The position numbers were made by a program, and so were the translations under genes. The notes under the pieces were generated by a model, which saw only the letters and a list, made by a program, of their open reading frames with translations, did not search any database and was not told the DNA's origin. Below are positions 23,492-32,099 of a stretch of 64,000 nucleotides of DNA, one piece after another. This DNA comes from Zygnema cylindricum. Its lineage: Eukaryota; Streptophyta; Zygnematophyceae; Zygnematales; Zygnemataceae. How positions within the stretch are numbered: the stretch's first letter is position 1; each line of letters opens with the position of its first letter. The stretch lies in NCBI GenBank assembly GCA_037447655.1, contig JBBHKE010001110.1, positions 64,001 through 128,000 of the forward strand. The letters are read 5' to 3'.

Positions 23492-24078
23492 TGTATTGTT
23501 CATTGGTATTTTATTTTGTGTCCATTTACATGTATGGTTTGTTTGGTACTTTCGCTACTTTTTGTTTTGAGTGAATCGGGCGTCTGTTGATTGTATTCAA
23601 TGTTGGCGAAAAGTGACACGATTTCCGCCTCAGCAAAAATGTTCCATGTGTGCGACGAAGCTGATTCATATTTTTTACAGCCAACCTTGCGAGGATGCAA
23701 GGATCTTGCTATATTTTTGCGAGGATGCAAGGATCTTGCTATATTTTTGGTTTTGAGATTATTTGGCAGATTGAGGATCGCTTGAGTTAGCATGTTATGG
23801 CCGACGCACCTAAGCATATACCAGTCATCTTTGGTAGAATAATATTTTTTTGTATTATTTCTAGTTGTATTTCTTATTTTCTTTGCATTAGGTAATTGTT
23901 GGGTGAGTGGGATTGAGGAAAAGCATCAAAAGTTAATCAATATAATAGTTATCAGAATTTGTTTTATGGAGGCAAAAATGCCTACGATGAAACAAAAGAC
24001 TTTTGTCAGATTTCTTTGTTGTATTATCTTCCTTCCAATATATTTAATCTTTTTATATTTGTGGCATTCAATCTTATA
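23492..24078 (+). repeat. Copia I 5' LTR
   Basis: About 587 bp. The 3' end (TCTTATA) precedes the primer-binding site, by comparison with copia J (TCTTACA). The 5' boundary rests on alignment with the J LTR and is approximate. It holds a tandem duplication of GCGAGGATGCAAGGATCTTG. Confidence 0.55.
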
Positions 24079-24413
24079 ATAAGTATCAGAGAGTGATTAG
24101 CGCTCCAAGCTTTATGTCACAGTGATTAGCGCTCCAAGCTTTATGTCACAGTGGCGAGAGTGTTTGTGATAGGGAGGAAAAATAAGAACAAGGCTTCCCC
24201 TTTCACCCCATCATTATCCTTTCCTCCTTTGGAAACTTCGGTTGATCAATCTGATTCTCCAAAAAAAACACATGAAGCTAATTTTGGAGTTGTGGATCCT
24301 CATGCTCACGATCCTCCCAAACATAAAATGGTGGAGGAACCATAGCAACGGTGAAGTTCACTTCACGATAACCTCCTCAACTTTATAGATCAACGATTTT
24401 TGGACATTGATCG
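23492..24413 (+). mobile_element. Copia I, left part (5' LTR and gag leader)
   Basis: Plus-strand copia remnant homologous in reverse to copia J. It has a 5' LTR (23492-24078), a degraded primer-binding site (AAGTATCAGAG at 24079-24092) and leader/gag sequence. At 24413 it is interrupted by copia B and resumes at 40879, where the joined sequence matches copia J without a gap. It contains tandem duplications at about 23690-23748 and 24096-24150. Confidence 0.7.
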
Positions 24414-24804
24414 TGAAATTTTGTGTGCTCCGTTGCCCCACAGAATGCACAATTCACAAGTAGCCACTAAGATAGCATCAACCCACTTTGGATTCCCCAA
24501 TAATAACTGCCTTTCTGGCAGGCAATGACTATGACCAGCCTCATCCCTTTGAGGACAAGACTCCTTTGAGTCTAACGCAAAAAAAATCACTGAATTTACT
24601 CCCCTGAGCAATTAGTTATGGATGGCCAAAGACAGCCTATTTATACAAAAGGTCACCTGGAGAGAGGCGCCTCAAATATTACTAAGTCTTAGTCTGCCTA
24701 CTCTCATCTATCTATTACTAAACCCTAGTCTTATAGGAATACTATATAGTACAAGAAGGTACAATGGGCGATGTACTTATTGTAGGTCCATTGTATGACA
24801 TGGT

Positions 24805-24999
24805 CTACAAGATGACACCTCTCAAATCGGGAGCCATGGTTCCTCCTCCCATCTTCTCCGGTATCAAATAATGCGGCGCCACATGGCATTGCGCAAAGAA
24901 ATCTCCAAATGCCGCCAAAAGCTCACTTCGGGTGGCGGCTACAATGGTGGCCATCCGATCAAAACATATTTTACACGGTTCAGATTCGCGTACGTGCAT
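24805..24999 (-). CDS. Conserved small ORF in copia LTR (copia B 3' LTR copy)
   Basis: 64 codons, sense to copia B, MHVRESEPCKICFD ... PEKMGGGTMAPDLRG. Same length and core as 13711-13905 and 40403-40597. See the copia H copy for interpretation; no known family recognised. Confidence 0.35.
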   Translation of the reverse strand: MHVRESEPCKICFDRMATIVAATRSELLAAFGDFFAQCHVAPHYLIPEKMGGGTMAPDLRGVIL

Positions 25000-25084
25000 G
25001 AATTGTTCCTCTTAGTGACTTCAGTGTGAATTTGCCGTCGTGTAGCGGTTTAAGTACGTATCAAATCTAATGAGTTCATCGTTT

Positions 25085-25163
25085 CGTAGCACCTTAATGG
25101 TTAAAGCGCCCGGCTATATAGAATGCAGAGGTCGCGAATTCAAATCTGGCTGTAGGCACTACT
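25085..25163 (+). other. tRNA-like sequence in copia B 3' LTR (antisense)
   Basis: A-box-like CGTAGCACCTTAATGGTTAA, then GCGCCCGGCTATATAGAAT and a mutated B-box GAATTCAAATC, at tRNA-like spacing. It lies on the strand opposite to copia B. Confidence 0.55.
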
Positions 25164-25230
25164 TTGGTAAAAATGTCCTCTATTTCAGTCTACCACCTTT
25201 CTGAATAACGTGGCAGTATGGCATGTCTTT

Positions 25231-25231
<1 letters not shown>

Positions 25232-25271
<40 letters not shown>
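25232..25271. repeat. CT dinucleotide microsatellite
   Basis: About 40 bp of CT repeat inside the copia B 3' LTR. The 5' LTR has a much shorter run (40813-40827), so it expanded after insertion. Confidence 0.9.
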
Positions 25272-25275
<4 letters not shown>

Positions 25276-25334
25276 AAGACTAAAATAAATAGAGACAAGA
25301 TATAAATTACCTTTTTCAACACTCCCCTTAATTT

Positions 25335-27010
25335 TTAGCTCTCTCTTTCTCTCAACCCACAACCTTTTCTGCAATAAACTAATTTTTGTGAAGGAACTCC
25401 TTTGGTCATCATATCGGCTAGCATTTCCCCATCCGGTTTATACACAAGTTTGATGATTTTGTTTTCAATTTTTTCTCTCCCAAAGCTACGCCTTATGTCC
25501 ATATGTTTGGCTTGAAAATGATGCTTAGCATTTGCAGCAATTGCAATTGCTGCCTGGATATCGCAGAAAATGTTTTGCACTCTATTCTTTATAAATCCCA
25601 ATTCTTGCAGCAAAGATTTCACCCATATAAATTCTTTCAGAGCTGCGCATGATGTCATATACTCAGCCTCTATTGTAGAGAGCTGCGCATGATGTCATAT
25701 ACTCAGCCTCTATTGTAGATTGAGGGACATCTTTCTATTGTTTGCTGCTCCAGCACCATGCGCCCAACCTAATTTGCAAAACATACTCAACCTAATTTGC
25801 AAAACATATGCAGAAGTTGACCTTCTGAGTGGCACATCTCCATACCTAGCATCACTCCAAGTGGTGATGGTAGTATTCTCCCCTCCTAGATTTAACCATA
25901 TTCCCTTAATCCCACAAGATATCTCATTACCCTCTAGGCTGCCTCCCAGTCTTTCTTTCTCGGATTATTCAGACTTCTATTGAGAACTCCTACATTTGCT
26001 GCTATGTCCGGACGTGTACAGTTTATGAAGTAGATCAAGCTTCCTACAATTTGTCGATACGGAATATTTTGTAAATTATGTTCTTCTGGAGTATTTTGAT
26101 CATCCTGGACTATTACTCCCCGTTCAACATTCCCCTCACTAACCCTTTTAAGTTCCATAGGAGTAGAGCAACCATTGGCTTGGTCCATCTGAAATTTTTG
26201 AAGCATATTACTGATTGCTTCCTTTTAAGTTAGTCTGATTATTTTCCTGTCTCTATCCTTTTCCATTTGTATTCCCAAAATGTACTTAGCTTCTCCTACG
26301 TCTTTCATATCAAATTGACTACTTAAACTTATTTTTAGTTGATTTATTTTCTCAATATATATACTCAAAACAAGCAAATCATCCACATACAGTGCAATGA
26401 AAATAGCACCATTTTCATCTTCAAAAAGATAAATGGAGTGATCTGAGCTGATCCGTATGTAATCCAGACCAGTAAGGAACTCATCCAATTTAATGTTCCA
26501 TTGTGAGGGCGCTTGTTTCAACCCGTATAGTGATTTAATTTACCTGCACACCTTGCTTTCTTCTCCCTCCCCTACAAATCCCTCCGGTTATTTTTATGAA
26601 AATTTCTTTTTCTAGTTCCCCATTTAGAAAAGCAGTTTATATGTCCATTTGATGTATTTTTATGTCTTCCGCTGCAGCTAGACTTAGAAGGATTCTGAGG
26701 GAATCCGGATTACCGGTGCAAAGGTTTCCTCATAATCAATTCCCTCCTTTTGAATGTATCCGTTTGCTACCAACCTAGCGTTGTAGCTTTCTATAGAATT
26801 ATCCGGGTTCAATTTTAGTTTAAAAACCCATTTACAACCGATTGGTTTTCTATCCAGAGGACAATCTACTAACTCCCAAGTGTTTGCCTACATTATGGAA
26901 CTCATTTCCTCATTAATAGCTATTGTCCATCTATCCCCTTCCAAGCTATTTATGGCTTCCAAATTTGTTTTAAGTTCTCTCGGATGGGACAGCTTCGTTA
27001 ACTTACTGTT
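25335..27010 (-). pseudogene. Copia B reverse transcriptase and RNase H
   Basis: RT in pieces: catalytic block YVDDLLVLSIYIEK (about 26375-26390), QAPSQWNIKLDEFL, YILGIQMEKDRDRK and NCTRPDIAANV; RNase H with CDIQAAIAIAANAKHHFQ and MLADMMTKGVPSQKL. A 41-bp tandem duplication at 25638-25719 disrupts the RNase H catalytic Glu region, and a TAA near 26226 separates RT parts. Upstream RT sequence (26600-26960) contains further stops. Confidence 0.8.
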
Positions 27011-27022
27011 GGCCATTCTCTC

Positions 27023-28250
27023 TTAAATTCGTTTGCTGCTTCTTCGTCCTCCCTCAAATTTTGATGTCGGTATTGAGGGCTTCCTCAGATTCTGTTTGGG
27101 TACAACTTCATCTCCCTTATCTGCCGACTGTGGTTCTTCTTCAGTTTCAGTTTGAAGTGGAGCCTCATGCGTCTCCTCCACTTTCTTGTCATCTAAATTT
27201 CCTGCAACTTCAGATTCTCCCTTGTGTGCTTCCTCAATTAGTTTAAGGTCAGGATTAAAATCCAGATCCAATACTATCTTGATTTTTACTTCTTTGGTGT
27301 ATTTAAACGGATCTATGGATTTTACTTCATCCATAACTAGAATGTGTTTGGCTAAGATTATATCATTTTTCTTTAGATCATACACTCGGAATCTTTTGCT
27401 ATCTTCGTCATATCCGACCAAGTATCCAAGCTTTCCTCTTCCTTCTAACTTCCATTTTGTTTTGTCATTATCGAAGCTAATCAATTGACTTCTAAACACT
27501 CTCAAACGAGACAAATCTGGTTTTTTGCCGATCCACCTCGTATATGGAGTTTCATTTTTATTAACTGAAGTTAGAATTCTATTTTTGATGAAGTTTGCAT
27601 AATTTATAGCTTCCGCCCAAAACCGCAATCGTCTTATCAGTTAGCATACTCCTTGACATATCACGAAGTGTTCTATGTAGTCTTTCGGCTACTCTATTTT
27701 GCTCTGGAATATCGGGAACAATTTTCTGATGATGAATTCTTTTGTGTATTAAGAACTCTTTGAACTCATTTGAGGTGTACTCCTCCCCATTATCACTTAT
27801 TACTTCATTGATGGAGGTCTCATGAAATTTCTCACTCCAAACTTTATATTCCTTAAAGTACCGCAACATTTCTGATTTATGTTTAATGAAGTATACCTTA
27901 GTATATCTTGACTAGTCATCCGTGATGGTCAGCATATACCTTTTCCCTCCGTGTGAGAGATATCTCGCCGGTCCCCACACATCTATATATACAAGTTCCA
28001 AGACCTTTTCCCTCCTAAAAGTGGCAACCTTTGGGAAAGGAAGTCTATGGATCTTCCCTTGTGCACAACCACTACAATCATCTATCATTTCGGATTCCTC
28101 AAACTTTATCCCATCCATTATTCCCTTGGTCTTCATTTCTCTTAATCTATCTAGATGCACATGTCCAAGTCTCTTATGCCACAACATAATATCACTTACA
28201 CAAGAGTAGAGGGTACCTTTCTTTTCATTGCAAAGTACAATTCTGAACAT
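27023..28250 (-). pseudogene. Copia B GAG-pre-integrase and integrase
   Basis: HHCC module WHKRLGHVHLDRLREM ... CSGCAQGKIHRLPF, then WGPARYLSHGGKRYMLTITDD ending in a TAG within the first catalytic block (expected TDDWSRY). The core continues at 27579-27869 with SDNGEEYTSNEF and PEQNRVAERLHRT, and the linker at 27023-27628 (YTRWIGKKPDLSRLRVF) with the acidic integrase C-terminus. Catalytic residues are present but the frame is broken. Confidence 0.8.
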
Positions 28251-28429
28251 TCCCTGGCTACCCTTTTTAATTATGAAATAGACCTCACCATCAAAACTAA
28301 CAGTGAACCTTCCTTTTTTAGTTCTTGTGACAAAATCTTTCTCATCTAAGACAGCTGTAGAGATCAGATTTTTGCTAAGCTATGGTATTTATAGCACATC
28401 TGAAAGAGTGACAATGGAGACTTTCCCTT
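28251..28429 (-). pseudogene. Copia B protease C-terminal part
   Basis: Protease to pre-integrase linker, interrupted on the sense side at 28429 by the Ty3/gypsy element. The reading frame KGKVSIVTLSDVL on this side joins VKG at 39539-39550 on the other, marking the exact insertion site. Confidence 0.75.
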
Positions 28430-30003
28430 TGTCGTGCATGTGTCCAATAACATGAAGGTGCATGCAATATCATCAGCTGTGCTCAACTTAAACTCAAATG
28501 ATAGCGAGATATCGGAAATGAAATAAATCATAAAAGTAAAAATGGGTAAATACAACAACAGGCAAGGTGGAAGAAAAAGAAAGGTCAACGACTTAGCTGG
28601 TTATGGTTAGGTCGGTTTAATACTAAGCCGATGGATGACCACTAGGCCCCACAGTCTATTTATATTCCTTGCAGGAGTTATCTTATCAAGGATAATCTGA
28701 ATTTATACTTAAATATAATAAATCAAAGCATAAACAACCGGGAGAGATAAATAAAAACCGCAAATGACAATATGCCCGACACTTATGAGGTTTGAGATAA
28801 CCAAACTCAAAAGATGCGCAAAAGCCAAATAGAAATAAATACAAAATCACAATAAATAAAAACAACACAACAATAATTCCAACATGCAACTTCCACACTA
28901 ATTAAAGTTCAGCCACAATCGGGAAAGAAGTTTGTGTTGTGAGATCGCGGTCGAAATCCACTCAAAAAGATGAGAAAAATGAAGGGAAACCGTGTAGGTC
29001 CTAGCCGAAGCCGTATAGATTAATTTGTAAGGCTTTACAAGATATGATAATATAATAGAAAACTAGACGCTTCACGCAAAGGCAGAAAATCGCCTCTAAG
29101 CTGTCCGGACAATTTCACAAATAAAAAGATGGCTGCAGAGAATCCTCAATACTGAAAATAAATCAAATGAATAATTCCTGCACTTGAAAATTGTGTGCAG
29201 GAAATGATGCGAAATGAACTAAGTAACCAAAACTACGCCTAGCGAAAACAAGCCAATCAGAGTACAGCGTGCTATGTAAATATTTGCGTCAAGTTTGGAT
29301 TCGACCAATAGGAGGCCGAAATCCTATGCCCTACGTTAAAAAATCTATAACCTACGGATTAAAACCCTTCCTATCTACATGTGAATGCGTGAACCTCCAA
29401 ATGGTTCACGACTTAAAATAGTCCAATAGCGTAGCTTCGTCAGAACTGACAGCGAATTCGTCTGTCATTTGCGTCGACGGTCCAGATGCGAAGTTACGAA
29501 AATGACATAATCAGCGTCGACGGCCGGGATGCTACTTTACGAGAAACGATTAAAAATTGTTGTCGGCCGGGATTTTCGGAAATGAAAGTAGGTACGGTAG
29601 GACCGAAAGTACGGTCCAATTTGTAATCGCGGAAATTCCGGGTAATGTAAGTCGTACGGTGGACGTAAAATAATCGAATCCACCGTCGGCAAAAATCGCG
29701 TAAGATATCTATTGTACGGTAAGTCGTGGCCGCGGGAATTCCGGTCGGCGTAAGTCGTACGGTCGAAGCGAAATAATCAAATCCGCCGTCGGCGGAAATC
29801 GCGGAAAAATATACGTCGTACGGTAGGACCGCGGGTACGATCCAAATCGTTATCCCGGAAATCACTGAAAATGTAGGTTGTACGGTACACGTCGTACGGT
29901 CCTGCAAAACCCAATAATACCCAAATACAAATTAGTGTAGCGGCTGCCGGTCTTAACGCCTAAATATAAACAACTAAAATGTCCGACGACATGCGGCATG
30001 ACA
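28430..30003 (-). repeat. Terminal repeat copy B plus A (downstream end of Ty3 element)
   Basis: 1574 bp. Sense strand begins TGTCATGCCGCATG and ends ATGCACGACA at the host junction. The B part (28620-30003) repeats at 38155-39538 and the A part (28430-28619) at 30006-30195. By its TG...CA ends this is the full repeat unit; the B/A joint is at 28619/28620. Confidence 0.9.
29590..29905. repeat. TACGGT repeat array in the Ty3 terminal repeat
   Basis: Eight copies of TACGGT, mostly as GTCGTACGGT, within about 320 bp, embedded in two imperfect units of about 100 bp that share ATCCACCGTCGGC / ATCCGCCGTCGGC and AATCGCG. The array is CpG-rich against an AT-rich background and lies in the 5' part of the sense repeat, where U3 control elements are expected. 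An identical array is in the other copy (39125-39440). Confidence 0.8.
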
Positions 30004-30005
30004 GC

Positions 30006-30195
30006 TGTCGTGCATGTGTCCAATAACATGAAGGTGCATGCAATATCATCAGTTGTGCTCAACTTAAACTCAAATGATAGCGAGATATCGGAAATGAAAT
30101 AAATCATAAAAGTAAAAATGGGTAAATACAACAACAGGCAAGGTGGAAGAAAAAGAAAGGTCAACGACTTAGCTGGTTATGGTTAGGTCGGTTTA
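30006..30195 (-). repeat. Detached A' segment of the Ty3 terminal repeat
   Basis: 190 bp, one mismatch to 28430-28619. On the sense strand it follows the polypurine tract directly and is followed by GC and then the start of the B block. The upstream repeat copy (38155-39538) lacks this segment. Confidence 0.9.
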
Positions 30196-30210
30196 TTCCC
30201 CCCCCCAGCT
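30195..30210 (-). other. 3' polypurine tract of the Ty3 element
   Basis: Sense strand AGCTGGGGGGGGGAAT, directly upstream of A'. A purine tract at this place normally primes plus-strand DNA synthesis and defines the first base of the LTR. An identical 16-mer occurs at 33579-33594. Confidence 0.7.
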
Positions 30211-30212
30211 CT

Positions 30213-32099
30213 TTATCCGGCAGAGGAGCTGGCCAACACGACCGGTAGCTCGCAACATCCGTGGCAAAACCAGTGACCGTCCGGAACTGCCAATAAAGGT
30301 GGCACCAAACACTCCATGTGAAACCCCTGATTGCAATGATCACAAAGTAACATGGTAGTTTCCCCGTCCGATCGATGACAAAAGGTACATGCCGTCGCCT
30401 CCGTAATCGGCATCCGCATAGGATCCATATCCTGCGACAAATCTGGTAAGTAACATGGAGCACAATTCTTGGAGTGCTCTCGAAAAGTCCGCGTGTCCGC
30501 TCCTTGTAATCCCAACATCCCGTTCGGATCCACCTCGATTATTCGTAGGATGTGTGCAGAAACATCCGTGTCCAAAGTGTCAAAAGATTGCCTGCGAAGA
30601 TAAACATAATCTCCCACCCGATAGGGCTTCTGTTGCGGCCTGTAACTGCCGCTGCGAGTGGTGGCAAACCGAAGTGTGTCCCGATGCTGGGCAATCTGCA
30701 AGTTATCAAAAGCCATGGGCATTTCACGGGCAAAAAGCAAAGCACGACGAGTGAGTTCTTCCAAAAAAATAGTGTCAGACATCAGCGGAAGTGGGAAGCT
30801 TGCGGCCTTCTGAATATTGCGACCGAGCAAGGGTTGTCGCCAAAATAAAACATAATACGGGCTGAAATTAGCCAGACTAGCCTGAACCGACATGCGATAT
30901 CCCATGGTAATGTAACCGAGGGACTCGTCCCAAACTGAAATGTGTTTTTCTAAGCAATGCTTACGCAAGGCACGCTTAAATGTCTGGACTGCTCGTTCAG
31001 CCAGGCCATCGGCCTGGGGGTGATCCCGACTAGTACGACGATGATCGATGAGAGCCTCATCAAGCATCTCTTGAAATTCTCCCCGAAATTCTGTACCTTG
31101 ATCCGTAAGGACCTCGGCTGGGGCACCGTATCTCATAAGGACATGTTCCTTAAAAGCTGTGGTGGTTAACTTAGCGGTCTTGTGAGGCAGGGCTACGACT
31201 TCTACCCACTTACTGAAATTTTCAATCATAATCATAATATATTGTTTACCCCTACGCGAGATAGGAAAAGGTCCGGCCAGATCGACCGACCATCGATAGA
31301 ATAAACCTCTAATAGGTAGAGGTTGGAGCGTAGTCTGCTGGTTAGAGAAAGAAGTTCGGAGACGGTCGCAGGTGGCACACTTGTGTAGAATAGCAGCGAC
31401 ATCAGCTTGCATTCGTGACCACCAATACCGTGCCTGAACTAGACTTAACGTTCGCTTGGTACCGTAGTGACCAAGCTCGGTGTGAATCTGCCCAATGAGA
31501 GAAAGACGCTCGGTAGGCCGTGGAACGTGCCTATGGCTTCCGTCTGCCAACAACCGAACTAAAGATCCCCCGAGCCAAAGGTAACTTTTGGCCCTCTTTT
31601 TCACTCTATCTTCTTCATCAGAGGTGGTGCCGGACCTGAAGGTCTGGGAGGATAGGAAAAGAATGAGAGGCCCATCACGCCAAGGATCGGTGGCGGGACG
31701 GGGGTTTGGAATAGACGCCAGGCAGTAAGTAAGATAAGAACCCATTGACATGACGGGAACATCGTCGTCATCGAAATCCTGTCGAACTCCGTTATCTGTT
31801 GCTCGGGGCAAAGGATTTCGGGAAATTCCGTCTGCGTTTAGACTAAGCAGACCTGGTCGGTGAATTATTTCAACGTCATATTCTTGTAAGATTAAAGCCC
31901 ATCGGGCTAACTTCCCGGAAAGCTTATCGTTCGTCATTAGCCAATGTAAGGGTTGATGGTTAGTTAAGAGTGTGAAAGGTTTTCCGTACAAATAATGGCG
32001 GAAGTGAACGACTCTCCAAACCACGGCTAGACACTCTCCTTCGTAGCTACTATAATTTGATTCAGCCCGGTTATTGCTTCTACTCGCGTAAGCTACTAC
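30213..32099 (-). CDS. Ty3 Pol: RNase H, DDE integrase and PHD finger
   Basis: Continues the RT frame after a single TAA (32100-32102). Sense order: RNase H (SYEGECLAVVW, then LTNHQPLHWL and SLNADGISR), the integrase HHCC module (HTELGHYGTKR ... CATC, about 31370-31500), the core with VDLAGPF, LTDQGTEF and GLAERAV as D,D,E, and a GPY/F-like module (GDYVYLRRQ, ILRIIEVDPNG, EHSKNCAPCYLP). The end is a C4HC3 PHD finger (CTFC, LLCDHC, HMEC, WFCHGC; about 30250-30402). PHD fingers usually read histone H3 tails; here it occupies the place of a chromodomain and could guide integration. All catalytic residues seen. Confidence 0.9.
   Translation of the reverse strand, partial: VVAYASRSNNRAESNYSSYEGECLAVVWRVVHFRHYLYGKPFTLLTNHQPLHWLMTNDKLSGKLARWALILQEYDVEIIHRPGLLSLNADGISRNPLPRATDNGVRQDFDDDDVPVMSMGSYLTYCLASIPNPRPATDPWRDGPLILFLSSQTFRSGTTSDEEDRVKKRAKSYLWLGGSLVRLLADGSHRHVPRPTERLSLIGQIHTELGHYGTKRTLSLVQARYWWSRMQADVAAILHKCATCDRLRTSFSNQQTTLQPLPIRGLFYRWSVDLAGPFPISRRGKQYIMIMIENFSKWVEVVALPHKTAKLTTTAFKEHVLMRYGAPAEVLTDQGTEFRGEFQEMLDEALIDHRRTSRDHPQADGLAERAVQTFKRALRKHCLEKHISVWDESLGYITMGYRMSVQASLANFSPYYVLFWRQPLLGRNIQKAASFPLPLMSDTIFLEELTRRALLFAREMPMAFDNLQIAQHRDTLRFATTRSGSYRPQQKPYRVGDYVYLRRQSFDTLDTDVSAHILRIIEVDPNGMLGLQGADTRTFREHSKNCAPCYLPDLSQDMDPMRMPITEATACTFCHRSDGETTMLLCDHCNQGFHMECLVPPLLAVPDGHWFCHGCCELPVVLASSSAG

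Larger units (their letters stand above)
24414..25321 (-). repeat. Copia B 3' LTR
   Basis: 908 bp; sense strand TGTTGAAAAAGG...AAATTTCA. Preceded in sense by a purine tract (AAAAATTAAGGGGAG). Partner of 40012-40878. It includes the small sense ORF, an antisense tRNA-like segment and a CT dinucleotide run. Confidence 0.85.

Noticed and set aside
23690-23748. Possible CRISPR-like or satellite array
   Set aside because: Only a two-unit tandem duplication of about 30 bp inside an LTR; no spacers and no array.
28686-28898. 70-codon hydrophobic frame repeated at 38221-38433
   Set aside because: Identical because it lies in the duplicated terminal repeat; AT-rich hydrophobic composition arises by chance and no start context or homology is visible.
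29494-29907. 137-codon minus-strand frame in the Ty3 terminal repeat
   Set aside because: It lies over the TACGGT array, is 5'-shortened in the other repeat copy at 39038-39400, and its composition follows the repeat units; not a credible gene.
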